Source of the DNA: CAZIZT01 sp964544085
Lineage (GTDB): Bacteria > Campylobacterota_A > Desulfurellia > Desulfurellales > Hippeaceae
Assembly: GCA_964544085.1 (NCBI GenBank)
Contig: CAZIZT010000002.1
Coordinates: 1 to 64,000, forward strand
Direction: 5' to 3'
DNA: 64,000 nt
The position numbers and the translations under genes were made by a program. Shown here in pieces: positions 43,906-53,127 of the stretch. Position 1 is the first letter of the stretch. Every line of letters begins with the position of its first letter. Below the pieces are notes generated by a model. The model ran no database searches. It had not been told where the DNA came from and saw only the letters and a program-made list of their open reading frames with translations.

Positions 43906-44495
43906 CCGGATCTGTAGCTACCGGTAAAACTACAGCTGCAAAGCTTTTTAAAGAGCTGGGATGCTATGTAATCAACGCCGATGAACTGGCTCACGCCGCC
44001 TACAAACCCCACAGCAAAGCCTACAAAAAAATAGTTGAAGCGTTTTCTGAAAACATTTTGAAAGAGGACGGGACAATTGACAGAGAAAAATTGAGGAAAA
44101 TCGTGCTAAATGACAAAGACAAGCTCAGACTACTCGAATCGATTGTGCACCCTGAAGTGGAGCGCTTAAGAAAAGAAACAATCTCACAAATAACAAAAAA
44201 GGATAGAGACGCGATTATTGTATATGAGGTGCCTCTGCTATTTGAAAAAAACCTACAGGATCTTTTCGATTACACAGTCGTGGTGTACGCCAGCGCCGAT
44301 CAACAGATAGAAAGACTAACAGGCCAGCGTAACATGGATAGAAAAGAAGCCGAGAAACTGATAAATCTGCAAATGCCTATATCAGAAAAAGCGAAGCTTG
44401 CCGATTTCGTGCTGTACAACACATCATCGCCTGAGAAACTGAAACCACAAGTGGAGGAGATACTCCGGAAAATCAGGACAAAAAGGATGGGATAG
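43890..44495 (+). CDS. coaE: dephospho-CoA kinase
   Basis: A 201-residue P-loop kinase: LIGLTGSVATGKTTAA (P-loop about 7-15), the substrate-binding YVINADELAH and the lid-region IERLTGQRNMDRKEAEK. CoaE phosphorylates dephospho-CoA, the last step of CoA synthesis. The length is standard. The GTG start has GGAGGAT directly upstream and lies within the glycosylase gene. It is followed by the ClC gene after 3 nt. Confidence 0.93.
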   Translation: MLIGLTGSVATGKTTAAKLFKELGCYVINADELAHAAYKPHSKAYKKIVEAFSENILKEDGTIDREKLRKIVLNDKDKLRLLESIVHPEVERLRKETISQITKKDRDAIIVYEVPLLFEKNLQDLFDYTVVVYASADQQIERLTGQRNMDRKEAEKLINLQMPISEKAKLADFVLYNTSSPEKLKPQVEEILRKIRTKRMG

Positions 44496-44498
44496 GTT

Positions 44499-46193
44499 GT
44501 GAGGGAGTTCCATAGGCTTTTCAGCGTACCGTTCTTAATAGGTATAATCGGTGGATTCTCAGCCATATTTGTTAGGCTTGTGATACATGGATCTTCAAGT
44601 GTAGCAAACTGGCTTAACCTGTTCAACGACAAACCTCTCTTCTTTCTGATTGCAATACCGCCGCTGTTTGTTGCATCTTCGTTCGTAATACATCGCTTCC
44701 TTACAGATACATCCAACCCAACAATTGACTCTGTGGCTCGCTCCATAGCACTCAAAAAAGGTCGTTTGGACTACAAAAAAGGCCTAACGAGTGTTCTACT
44801 AACCGCCATCAACATAGGCTTTGGCACACCGGTGGGCAGAGAAGGACCTATAGCCAAGTTTGGTGGCTCTTTTACAGCCCTATTTTTAAAGGCATTCAAG
44901 GTGGAAGGCGCATCCATTCCGCTGTTTGTTACTTGTGGCGTTTCAAGCGCCCTTGCAGCCACATTTAATGCGCCAATAGCTGCTGTTGTGTTTGGGCTTG
45001 AGATCATACTTGGCAGGCTGAATTTCAACGTTATCATACCGCTATCGGTTTCATCAGCGGTTGCAACCGTTATTTCAAGGTACTTCCTTGGTAACTATCC
45101 CACCTTCTACGTGCACAAACTACACTACAACTTCCTGTTTCTTCTGCTTGTGCCACTTTTTGCGCTTGCCTTCTCATCCATCGTTGTGCTGTTTGGTTTT
45201 GTGTTCGAAATGACTGAGAAAATCTATGAAAATCTCAAGATCAATCATCTGTTAAAGGCCCTTACAGGCGGTATAATCGTTGCAATCATAGTGTTTGTTT
45301 TTCCGGATGCCGCCTCACTTGGCTACAAACAGGTAAGTCAACTGTTTGCACACAAATTCCAGTACGATCACGCATTCATGCTCGCTATTGCCAAAACTGT
45401 AGGACTTGCTATCACATTTGCAAGCGGCATATTCGGCGGTATATTTGCACCCTCCATATTCATTGGAGCCTTCTGGGGTTTTGCTATGGGGGGCTTTCTG
45501 AGCCACACAGTCGCTGGTCTCGATCCACTATCCGTCGCACTAATCGGTACAGCATCCGTAACAGCCGGTATTTCAAGCGCGCCTTTCAGGTCATCCCTTA
45601 TTATCATCGAGCTAACACAGAACTATCAGATGGCAATTCCCATCCTGCTTTCGTCTGTGATAACGCTCTACTTTGTGCACGTTTTTGAAGACAGGGTCCA
45701 TTTTGCAAGAACCATACTTCAGAAGGGTTTTGACCTTATGGACGCCAGTTATCAGGAAAAGCTTAAAAGGTTAAACATTACAAACTTCATAGACACAGAC
45801 ATACAGACCCTGAACCGGGATACACGCATCAGCGATGTGGTTTTCGATCTTATGAACAGTCCTTCAAGCTATTTTCCAGTTGTTGAAGAGGGAAAATTGA
45901 TCGGCGTTCTCTCCTTCAGAGATATCAGGCTCATGTACACCAAGGAGGATTACACAACCACCACGGTTGGTGAACTGATGACCCCCAATCCGAGTGCCCT
46001 TACGCTGAAGTCCAACGGTATCGATGTGTTTGAATTCCTATCCCACATAGATGCAAACTACATACCTGTTGTAAACAATGAAAAAGAGAAACTCTACGTT
46101 GGAATGCTTAACGTGAACAGCTTTACAAAGTTTGTTTCGTTTGTGTATCTAAAACGCGGTGATAGGTGTGTATTGCACGACAAAATACCTTGA
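44499..46193 (+). CDS. ClC-family chloride channel/transporter with CBS domains
   Basis: A 564-residue ClC protein with about ten to twelve membrane helices and the selectivity-filter signatures GREGPIAKFGG (113-123), GIFGGIFAPS and a helix containing SVALIGTASVTAGIS. Two C-terminal CBS domains (about 430-564) are present. CBS-containing ClC proteins are usually ligand-regulated. The first filter motif GSGIP is absent or altered near GSSSV (31-35), so ion specificity is uncertain. The GTG start is 3 nt after coaE. Confidence 0.88.
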   Translation: MREFHRLFSVPFLIGIIGGFSAIFVRLVIHGSSSVANWLNLFNDKPLFFLIAIPPLFVASSFVIHRFLTDTSNPTIDSVARSIALKKGRLDYKKGLTSVLLTAINIGFGTPVGREGPIAKFGGSFTALFLKAFKVEGASIPLFVTCGVSSALAATFNAPIAAVVFGLEIILGRLNFNVIIPLSVSSAVATVISRYFLGNYPTFYVHKLHYNFLFLLLVPLFALAFSSIVVLFGFVFEMTEKIYENLKINHLLKALTGGIIVAIIVFVFPDAASLGYKQVSQLFAHKFQYDHAFMLAIAKTVGLAITFASGIFGGIFAPSIFIGAFWGFAMGGFLSHTVAGLDPLSVALIGTASVTAGISSAPFRSSLIIIELTQNYQMAIPILLSSVITLYFVHVFEDRVHFARTILQKGFDLMDASYQEKLKRLNITNFIDTDIQTLNRDTRISDVVFDLMNSPSSYFPVVEEGKLIGVLSFRDIRLMYTKEDYTTTTVGELMTPNPSALTLKSNGIDVFEFLSHIDANYIPVVNNEKEKLYVGMLNVNSFTKFVSFVYLKRGDRCVLHDKIP

Positions 46194-46217
46194 CAAACCC
46201 GCTTCTTCGGATAAAAT
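46190..46217 (+). promoter_or_regulatory. promoter of the aminotransferase gene
   Basis: Perfect TTGACA (46190-46195), overlapping the ClC stop codon, a 16-bp spacer, TAAAAT (46212-46217). It lies 48 nt before the ATG at 46265. Confidence 0.65.
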
Positions 46218-46264
46218 TTTCCAACCTCTCTTTTGTGGGGGAGTCTTAATTGAGGAGATAGGCC

Positions 46265-47611
46265 ATGAGCTCTATAAGCGGACCGAGATTTTCCAACTAC
46301 TTCAATAACATCAAGCCATCGGGTTTAAGGGTCGCTCAGACCATGTTTACCCATAGGCTTGAGGAAGAAACAAAAAAGGGGTTGCCACCTATTGAGGCTA
46401 TCAACGTAGCCATCGGTAGCGTCTCCCTAAAAACACACCCGAAGCTACTGGAAAGATATCTACACCCGGTTGATGAAGCACTGATTAGCGGCATATGGCG
46501 TTACGGAGAAACCCCGGGAACAAAAAAAGCCAACGAGGTGTTCATAAAGATCATATACGCATTTCTGCCGAAAAACAAAAGACCGAAGCTCTATTCCATC
46601 GTGCAGGAAGGCGGATCCGCCGTCATGCGCACCGTAATGTTAGGAGTTTGCGGTGATGCAGGCAAAGATGAAAGGCCTCTGCTTGTTATGAACCCCACAT
46701 ACACCAACTACAAGGCTGTATCTGACGAGCTGGGAAAGCGGATTGTAGCTGTGGAGAGAGCCCTTGATAGACATGGCAACTTCAGTTATGTTGCTATAGA
46801 GGAGATCGAAAAAGCCGTCAAACGTTACAAACCCGGAGCCCTGCTTATCATACCCTACGACAATCCATCAGGACAGCTCATGAGACAGAAAACCATAAAC
46901 GAGTATGCTCGCATCTGTCTTGAGAACAACATGTTTCTTGTCAGTGACGAAGCCTACAGAGGTTTATATTACGTGGACGAAGATGCACCCACAATATGGA
47001 AAGTAACAGATGACGATGTGCCAGGCATTGAAAGTGCGGGCATAAGAATTAGCATAGAGAGCCTATCCAAAACCTTTAACGCATGCGGCTTGAGAATGGG
47101 CGCAATGGTTACCGACAACGAGTTGTTCAGGGAAAAAGCAAGTGCAGCCAACACAACCTATCTGTGTCCATCATCCATTGATCAGCACATTGTCGAGGCT
47201 CTCTACGATGAAAAGGAAGAAGATATCCTCAAGTGGATAGCCAACCTGAGGGATTACTACAAAAGGATCCTTGAGGAGCTTTACGAGGGTTTTAAAAAAC
47301 ATCTGCCCGGACTGATCATGTCTCGCCCTGAAGCATCAATCTATACAGTGGTTGATGTTAGAGAGATAGCAAAACCCGGGTTTGATGCAGAGGATTTTGT
47401 AATGTTTTGTTCTAAAAAGGGAGAGGTTAATATAGACGGTAAAAGAATGACTCTGCTGGTTAGTCCAATGTGGGGATTCTACAACGTGCTGCACGATGAG
47501 AACCCCGGCAAAACCCAGATGCGAATAGCCTGCGTTGAGCCTGAGGATAAAATGAAGCTTGTACCCAAGCTCTTCGCAGAGCTGTTTAGGCAATACGAAG
47601 CACAGAGATGA
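46265..47611 (+). CDS. class I/II PLP-dependent aminotransferase
   Basis: A 448-residue fold-type I enzyme. The PLP lysine lies in SIESLSKTFNACGLRMG, the Asn/Pro pair in IPYDNPSGQLM and the PLP-phosphate Asp in VSDEAYRGLYY. Early residues (VAIGSVSLKTHP, WRYGETPGTKKANE) follow the aspartate aminotransferase pattern. The amino-acid specificity is not evident. It is followed, with a 4-nt overlap, by a small UPF0016 gene with no obvious functional link. Confidence 0.85.
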   Translation: MSSISGPRFSNYFNNIKPSGLRVAQTMFTHRLEEETKKGLPPIEAINVAIGSVSLKTHPKLLERYLHPVDEALISGIWRYGETPGTKKANEVFIKIIYAFLPKNKRPKLYSIVQEGGSAVMRTVMLGVCGDAGKDERPLLVMNPTYTNYKAVSDELGKRIVAVERALDRHGNFSYVAIEEIEKAVKRYKPGALLIIPYDNPSGQLMRQKTINEYARICLENNMFLVSDEAYRGLYYVDEDAPTIWKVTDDDVPGIESAGIRISIESLSKTFNACGLRMGAMVTDNELFREKASAANTTYLCPSSIDQHIVEALYDEKEEDILKWIANLRDYYKRILEELYEGFKKHLPGLIMSRPEASIYTVVDVREIAKPGFDAEDFVMFCSKKGEVNIDGKRMTLLVSPMWGFYNVLHDENPGKTQMRIACVEPEDKMKLVPKLFAELFRQYEAQR

Positions 47612-47883
47612 GTTCATTAAAGGCATTTGCGGCTGTTTTCATATCGGTATTCCTGGCAGAGATAGGGGATAAAACCCAGATAGCCACGCTGCTTTTTGCT
47701 TCAGATAAACAGATTGGCAAGTGGGTGGTCTTTGCGGGCGCGGCTACGGCACTTGTTACAACAAGCCTGATAGCCGTTATTGCAGGTGAAGTTCTCTCGC
47801 ATTACATCAATCCGCGTTATTTACACTATGCTGCGGGTGCTGGCTTTATCCTGATAGGCATATACATGCTTGCCACAGGGTAG
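47608..47883 (+). CDS. half-size UPF0016/GDT1 family membrane protein (putative Mn2+ exporter)
   Basis: A 91-residue protein with three predicted membrane helices and one E-x-G-D-K-T motif (EIGDKTQIATLLFA). The family usually has two such motifs in a protein of about 190-200 residues and exports manganese or calcium. Here only one half is encoded, so a functional unit would need a homodimer. The stop at 47881 is followed by non-coding sequence; no second half was found in the window. The ATG overlaps the aminotransferase stop. Confidence 0.8.
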   Translation: MSSLKAFAAVFISVFLAEIGDKTQIATLLFASDKQIGKWVVFAGAATALVTTSLIAVIAGEVLSHYINPRYLHYAAGAGFILIGIYMLATG

Positions 47884-47994
47884 GAACAAGAAATACGGAT
47901 GGATTACCACTGGTGGCTGCCTCGCAATTTTAATATTTATCATCGCCTATGCTTAACAAGTGGATCCATTCAAAACTACCAATTGTATAAACTA

Positions 47995-48023
47995 TTGACT
48001 TTTAGCATATGTTTTTATATAAT
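47995..48023 (+). promoter_or_regulatory. consensus promoter of the acyl-CoA synthetase operon
   Basis: TTGACT (47995-48000), a 17-bp spacer, perfect TATAAT (48018-48023). It lies 29 nt upstream of the ATG at 48053. Confidence 0.8.
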
Positions 48024-48052
48024 CTGCAAAATCGTTTAGAAGGGGTGTAGCC

Positions 48053-49735
48053 ATGACACAACAACACAATATGCTTGATTACGACAAGGAGGTTAAGGAA
48101 TTCAAACTGGAAGTGCCCGAGTATTACAACTTCGCTTTCGACGTAGTTGATAAATGGGCAGAGGACAGAACAAAGCTTGCACTGGTGTGGGCAAGCACAT
48201 CCGGTAGGGTTATAAAGAAGTTTTCATTCTGGGATATCAGTCAGATGTCCAATAGATTTGCCAATGTGCTTCTCTCACTGGGCATCAAAAAAGGCGACAA
48301 CGTGTTCGTCATGGTGCCGAGAATACCCGAATGGTACGCCGTAATGCTCGGCTTGAACAAGGTGGGTGCTGTAGCTTTGCCTGCTCCAAATATACTGATG
48401 CCCGATGATATCAAGTACAGGCTTAAAAAAGGCGAAGTTGTCATGGTTGTGGCAAGCGCCTCGAATGTACACAAGATTGATGAAGCGTGCAAAAATAGCG
48501 AGGAATTCCCCAAACTTAAATATAAAATGGTTATCGATGGAGACAGCGAAGGCTGGCTCTCCTACGAAACCGAGGTGGAGAAAGCTTCACCCAAGTTGAG
48601 CAAGGACGACGTTGAGCCAACAAAATCCACAGACCCGCTACTTATCTACTTCACATCCGGCACCACGAAGTACCCAAAAATGGTAATGCATGAACAATCA
48701 TACGCTCTGGCACACATAATCACAGCCAAATACTGGCACGATCTGAAACCAACAGACCTGCACTGGACTATCTCAGATACAGGATGGGGGAAGGCCGTTT
48801 GGGGGAAGTTGTATGGCCAATGGATAATCGGTGCAGCCGTGTTCATGCACAACGCAGAAGGGGCGTTTAACCCGAAGGTGACCCTTGAGTTACTTACAAC
48901 TCAAGGGATCACCAGCTTCTGCGCCCCGCCGACCATCTATAGAATGCTCATCCAAGAGGACCTGAGTAAGTACGACTTCTCCGATCTGAGACACTGCACA
49001 TCGGCTGGCGAGCCTATAAACCCTGAAGTTATAAAAACATGGAAGAATGCAACGGGCACACTCATATACGATGGATACGGACAGACCGAGTCGGTACTAC
49101 TTGTAGGAAACTACCCATGCATGCCGATAAAGTACGGCTCAATGGGCAAACCTGCGCCCGGTTTTGATGTGAGAATCGTTGATGACGATGGCAACGAAAT
49201 GCCACCCGGTGAGCCTGGACATATAGCTGTGAAAATCAAACCAGTGCATCCGATTGGTTTGACTAAAGGGTACTACAAGGATGATGCTGCAACTGAGGAA
49301 GCTTTCAGGGGCGACTTCTACTACACAGGTGACAGAGCATACAGGGACAACGATGGTTACTTCTGGTTCTATGGCAGAGCCGATGATGTGATAAAATCCT
49401 CTGGCTACAGGATTGGACCATTTGAGGTTGAAAGCGCATTACAGGAACATCCAGCTGTTGTTGAAAGCGCTGTAGTTGCATCTCCAGATCCAATAAGGGG
49501 CAACATAGTCAAAGCGTTCATCATCCTTGCAGATGGATACGAGCCCTCCGACGAGCTGATAAAAGAGATACAGGATTTCGTCAAAAAGAAAACCGCACCC
49601 TACAAGTACCCAAGGGAGATAGAGTTCGTCAAAGAGCTACCCAAGACAATAAGCGGAAAAATAAAGCGAGCTGTTTTAAGGCGCATAGAGATAGAGAGAA
49701 AAATGGGTAAAAAAGAACATAACGGTCTACTGTAA
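48053..49735 (+). CDS. AMP-forming acyl-CoA synthetase (medium-chain type)
   Basis: A 560-residue adenylate-forming ligase. The phosphate loop is YFTSGTTKYPKMV, the aromatic motif IYDGYGQTES, the hinge GRADDVIKSSGYRIGP and the C-terminal catalytic lysine in PKTISGKIKRA. The organisation resembles medium-chain acyl-CoA or butyryl/benzoyl-type ligases. It activates an organic acid with ATP and CoA. The ATG has AGAAGGGGTG upstream. It is followed 15 nt later by a second synthetase. Confidence 0.9.
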   Translation: MTQQHNMLDYDKEVKEFKLEVPEYYNFAFDVVDKWAEDRTKLALVWASTSGRVIKKFSFWDISQMSNRFANVLLSLGIKKGDNVFVMVPRIPEWYAVMLGLNKVGAVALPAPNILMPDDIKYRLKKGEVVMVVASASNVHKIDEACKNSEEFPKLKYKMVIDGDSEGWLSYETEVEKASPKLSKDDVEPTKSTDPLLIYFTSGTTKYPKMVMHEQSYALAHIITAKYWHDLKPTDLHWTISDTGWGKAVWGKLYGQWIIGAAVFMHNAEGAFNPKVTLELLTTQGITSFCAPPTIYRMLIQEDLSKYDFSDLRHCTSAGEPINPEVIKTWKNATGTLIYDGYGQTESVLLVGNYPCMPIKYGSMGKPAPGFDVRIVDDDGNEMPPGEPGHIAVKIKPVHPIGLTKGYYKDDAATEEAFRGDFYYTGDRAYRDNDGYFWFYGRADDVIKSSGYRIGPFEVESALQEHPAVVESAVVASPDPIRGNIVKAFIILADGYEPSDELIKEIQDFVKKKTAPYKYPREIEFVKELPKTISGKIKRAVLRRIEIERKMGKKEHNGLL

Positions 49736-49750
49736 AAAGGGGTGATAGAT

Positions 49751-51445
49751 ATGCTGAGTTACGCTTATGAGGGCTCAACGCAAAAGTTCATAGCAAAAAC
49801 CATCGGTGACATGCTGGATGACAACGCACAGGAGTTTGCAAACAACGATTGCCTGATCAGTATCCATCAAAACATACGAATGACCTACAAGGATTTCAAA
49901 GAGGAGGTGGACAGGGTTGCGCGTGGACTGATGGCTCTGGGAATTAAAAAGGGTGATAAGGTCGCCATCTGGTCCACAAACAATGCTGAGTGGGTATTAA
50001 CCCAGTTTGCTACAGCCAAAATTGGCGCAGTACTTGTAACCATCAACCCTGCTTACAGAACAATGGAGCTTGAGTATGCACTGAAACAGTCCGAGGTTAA
50101 CACCCTGATAATGATCGAAAGCTTCAAAACCTCTGACTATCTGCACATGTTTTATGAAGTTGCCCCCTTTGCAAGGGGCGCAACACCCGGTCAGATTCGT
50201 TCAAATAAATTGCCACACCTGAGAAACGTAATCTGTATCAGCGACGAGAAGTACACTGGACTGTTCAAATGGAAAGATGTACTGGATATGGCGTCAAAGG
50301 TTTCTCCAGACGAGCTAAAGGAAAGGCAGGCTTCACTGGACTTCGATGACCCAATCAACATTCAGTACACATCCGGAACAACTGGATTTCCAAAAGCCGC
50401 AACCTTAACCCATTTCAATATCCTGAACAACGGTTTCTTCGTTGGCGAAATGATGAAGTTTACAGACAAAGACAGATTATGCATCCCGGTGCCTTTCTAC
50501 CACTGTTTTGGTATGGTCATGAGCAACCTCACCTGCGTCAGTCACGGTGCAACAATGGTGATACCCTCTGAGTATTTTGACCCACTGGCTACACTCACCG
50601 TTGTGGAGAAGGAACGCTGCACGGCTCTACACGGTGTGCCTACCATGTTCATAGCCGAGCTGGAGCATCCTGAGTTCAAAAAATTTGATCTTACAAGCCT
50701 GCGAACAGGGATAATGGCAGGATCCCCATGCCCTGTCGAGATAATGAAACGCGTTAACAACGAGATGCATATGCATGAGGTTGAGATAGCCTACGGACAG
50801 ACAGAGGCAAGCCCGGTGATTACTCAGACGGCAGCCGACGACACACTTGAACACAGAACAGAAACGGTTGGCAAACCACTGCCGTTTGTCGAGGTGAAGA
50901 TAATCGATCCTGAAACCGGTAAAATCCTGCCCGTGGGAGAACAGGGAGAACTGTGTGCAAGGGGCTATAACGTTATGAAATACTATTACAACAACCCCGA
51001 GGCAACAGCAAAAGCCATTGACGAATCAAGATGGCTGCACACAGGTGATCTGGCTGTGATGACAGAAGATGGATACTTCAAGATAACCGGCAGAATCAAG
51101 GATATGATCATACGTGGTGGCCAGAACATATATCCGCGTGAAATCGAAGAATTTCTCTACACCCATCCAAAAATCGCCGATGTTCAGGTTATCGGCGTAC
51201 CCGATAGAAAATACGGTGAAGAGGTTTGCGCCTGGATTAAACTCAAGGCGGGTGAGACGGCAACAGAGGAGGAGATCAAGGAGTTCTGTAGAGGCAAGAT
51301 AGCCCACTACAAGATACCGAAGTACATCAAGTTTACAGACTCGTTCCCAATGACAGTAACGGGCAAGATCAGAAAAGTTGAAATGAGAGAAATCTCAACC
51401 AAGGAGCTGGGTCTGGAAGATGTGGCAAAAATAGAGACAGCCTGA
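49751..51445 (+). CDS. AMP-forming acyl-CoA synthetase (long-chain/fatty-acid type)
   Basis: A 564-residue ligase with phosphate loop QYTSGTTGFPKAA, IAYGQTEASPVITQT, the hinge GRIKDMIIRGGQNIYPREIE and the catalytic lysine in TGKIRKVEMRE. Its sequence is closer to FadD/short-chain fatty-acid ligases than to the preceding gene, suggesting a different chain-length range. The ATG at 49751 is chosen over an in-frame GTG at 49742, because AAAAGGGG is 9 nt upstream of the ATG and abuts the GTG. It is followed by a strong terminator. Confidence 0.9.
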   Translation: MLSYAYEGSTQKFIAKTIGDMLDDNAQEFANNDCLISIHQNIRMTYKDFKEEVDRVARGLMALGIKKGDKVAIWSTNNAEWVLTQFATAKIGAVLVTINPAYRTMELEYALKQSEVNTLIMIESFKTSDYLHMFYEVAPFARGATPGQIRSNKLPHLRNVICISDEKYTGLFKWKDVLDMASKVSPDELKERQASLDFDDPINIQYTSGTTGFPKAATLTHFNILNNGFFVGEMMKFTDKDRLCIPVPFYHCFGMVMSNLTCVSHGATMVIPSEYFDPLATLTVVEKERCTALHGVPTMFIAELEHPEFKKFDLTSLRTGIMAGSPCPVEIMKRVNNEMHMHEVEIAYGQTEASPVITQTAADDTLEHRTETVGKPLPFVEVKIIDPETGKILPVGEQGELCARGYNVMKYYYNNPEATAKAIDESRWLHTGDLAVMTEDGYFKITGRIKDMIIRGGQNIYPREIEEFLYTHPKIADVQVIGVPDRKYGEEVCAWIKLKAGETATEEEIKEFCRGKIAHYKIPKYIKFTDSFPMTVTGKIRKVEMREISTKELGLEDVAKIETA

Positions 51446-52284
51446 TAAGATTTCTTGAGTCTTACTCTTGCCCTTCGGGTGCAGCCAATAGCTGCTCCCG
51501 AAGGGTTTTTTCGTACTTGAAGCTTCGTAAGCCTTGCACTAACAAGACCAATAATATGCCAGGTTTTGATATAAAGCGGCAGATAGGGATAGTTTGCATC
51601 TATCCATGCTGTCAAATGTTTGATGAATCTATTGCTTTTTAACTTTCCCTTTCTTGTCATTTTGTAGAATCTAAGCTCCACCTTTATTGCCTTTCTTAAG
51701 CCCTTTTTTCTTCCAAGCTTATCAAGATTTATCGTTTCAACGCCTACAGGTCTTATTGCAATCCTGTAAAGGTGGGTAGAGACAGCAACATCCCTGAAGT
51801 AGGTTCTTTTAAACAAAAACCCTCTACGCAGAAAGAAAAGATAGACGTAGAAAGGCGAATGGATGCCGCTTCTGGAATGCAATATGTAACGCCGCGTCTC
51901 GGAATTCTTGGTGTAGGTAACCGTTGCCGTAGTTCTATTATCGAATTTAATAAATACCCTCTTCTTTTTTCCCGGCCTTATCTGAATGCTTTCATAGAAT
52001 AGATCCTGTCCACTTTTCACATCGATTGCACTTACAATCTCTTCTTTTAACGAAAAAAAGAGGCTTATAAACTTCGAGGTACTACCTGTAAATCGCAGAT
52101 AGTAAACGCCGTTTTTCAGCTCTGCGCTCAGATGCCCATAGCCAATTTTCATACCGCTGTATTCAAAAACATAGTCAGAGTCAAAAACAGGATAGGTGAA
52201 ACCAGCTGCGTGGGCATTTAAGGAAAGTAGAAAAAGCAGAAAAATAATGCCTTTAGCTGCGTAGCATCTTTTCAAGCTCAGCAC
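51307..52284 (-). CDS. DUF3108-like exported protein reading through the neighbour's terminator
   Basis: A 325-residue frame with a signal peptide (GIIFLLFLLSLNAHA) and a body resembling DUF3108 (YEFEYSGM-like opening, WHIIGLVSARL near residue 250). I see no functional assignment beyond that. From about residue 257 the frame reads the reverse complement of the intrinsic terminator (NPSGAAIGCTRRARV). The last 46 residues are antisense to the acyl-CoA synthetase. The natural C-terminus is therefore probably near residue 255, and a stop codon has been lost or the true end lies elsewhere. The GTG start overlaps cinA by 32 nt; a TTG at 52275 is an alternative. Confidence 0.55.
   Translation of the reverse strand: MLSLKRCYAAKGIIFLLFLLSLNAHAAGFTYPVFDSDYVFEYSGMKIGYGHLSAELKNGVYYLRFTGSTSKFISLFFSLKEEIVSAIDVKSGQDLFYESIQIRPGKKKRVFIKFDNRTTATVTYTKNSETRRYILHSRSGIHSPFYVYLFFLRRGFLFKRTYFRDVAVSTHLYRIAIRPVGVETINLDKLGRKKGLRKAIKVELRFYKMTRKGKLKSNRFIKHLTAWIDANYPYLPLYIKTWHIIGLVSARLTKLQVRKNPSGAAIGCTRRARVRLKKSYQAVSIFATSSRPSSLVEISLISTFLILPVTVIGNESVNLMYFGIL
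51471..51511 (+). terminator. strong intrinsic terminator of the acyl-CoA synthetase operon
   Basis: CCCTTCGGGTGCAGC pairs with GCTGCTCCCGAAGGG around the loop CAATA (a 14-bp stem with one mismatch), followed by six Ts. The opposite strand of this hairpin is translated in frame by the convergent DUF3108-like gene. Confidence 0.92.
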
Positions 52285-53023
52285 GTACGTACTCTATCCT
52301 CTTTAAACACTCGGCTTCCTCTTTGCAGCGCGTTGTAAACCGTACCGCCATAACGGGTGAATCGAAGCCAGCGGGGAGCGATTTAATGTAAACACCAGAA
52401 TCCTTGAGTTTATCAACATACTCACCCAGTTTACTCTCATCGTTTATCTCAAATTCATAGGTTTTGCTAACAATAACACCATCTGAGAGATTGGACAGAA
52501 TAGGAAAGACCTCTTTGTCAAACATAGGTTTCATTTCCGAGGGCACACCGGGTAGACAGAACACATGCTTACCGTTAATCTCCATGTATATGCCTGGAGC
52601 TGCGCCGGTTCGATTGCGCAGTAGTTTTGAACCTTCCGGAACGTATGCCATTTTCTCCCGTTTCGGATTCATCTGTGCGGAGTCTATTTTACCCTCTCTG
52701 TACAGCGATGCGTAAAATTCCCTGATCTTCTCGTACGCTTCCCGATCAAGTATCAATCTCTTTCCAAGTGCTTTCGCAACAGAAGGAACCGTCATATCAT
52801 CGAATGTGGGCCCAAGACCCCCGGTTGTTATCACAATATCAACCCTGTCCAGGAAATACAAAAACGTCTCGATTATGTCGTTCTCATCATCATCCGTTGA
52901 GGCGATAAACCTGTTGAGGATACCTATAGAGCTTAATCGAGAAGCTATGTATGTGGAATTTGTATCGTTTATGATGCCAGTTACGATCTCTTTTCCAATA
53001 GAGAGGATACAGGAAGACAACAT
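52253..53023 (-). CDS. cinA: CinA-like molybdopterin-binding domain protein
   Basis: A 256-residue protein of the CinA N-terminal type: LSIGKEIVTGIINDTNSTYIA, the TTGGLGPTFDDMT signature near residues 62-74, NPKREKMAYVPEGS and the CLPGVPSEMKPMF segment. Members are nucleotide (ADP-ribose) pyrophosphatases. The C-terminal nicotinamide-nucleotide deamidase domain (PncC) of full CinA is absent, as in COG1058-only proteins. No Shine-Dalgarno precedes the ATG. The ATG lies 9 nt after the encoded CCA of tRNA-Asp, so tRNA processing would generate a nearly leaderless mRNA. Confidence 0.82.
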   Translation of the reverse strand: MLSSCILSIGKEIVTGIINDTNSTYIASRLSSIGILNRFIASTDDDENDIIETFLYFLDRVDIVITTGGLGPTFDDMTVPSVAKALGKRLILDREAYEKIREFYASLYREGKIDSAQMNPKREKMAYVPEGSKLLRNRTGAAPGIYMEINGKHVFCLPGVPSEMKPMFDKEVFPILSNLSDGVIVSKTYEFEINDESKLGEYVDKLKDSGVYIKSLPAGFDSPVMAVRFTTRCKEEAECLKRIEYVRAELEKMLRS

Positions 53024-53032
53024 AGAAAAAGA

Positions 53033-53109
53033 TGGCGGAGCCGACGAGACTTGAACTCGCGACCTCTGGCGTGACAGGCCAGCGTTCTAACCAGCTGAAC
53101 TACGGCTCC
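53033..53109 (-). tRNA. tRNA-Asp (GTC)
   Basis: A 77-nt cloverleaf on the minus strand with acceptor GGAGCCG/CGGCTCC, anticodon loop CTGTCAC (anticodon GTC), T-loop GTTCAAGTC and encoded CCA. Confidence 0.97.
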
Positions 53110-53127
53110 GCAAGTATTGTATAACGG

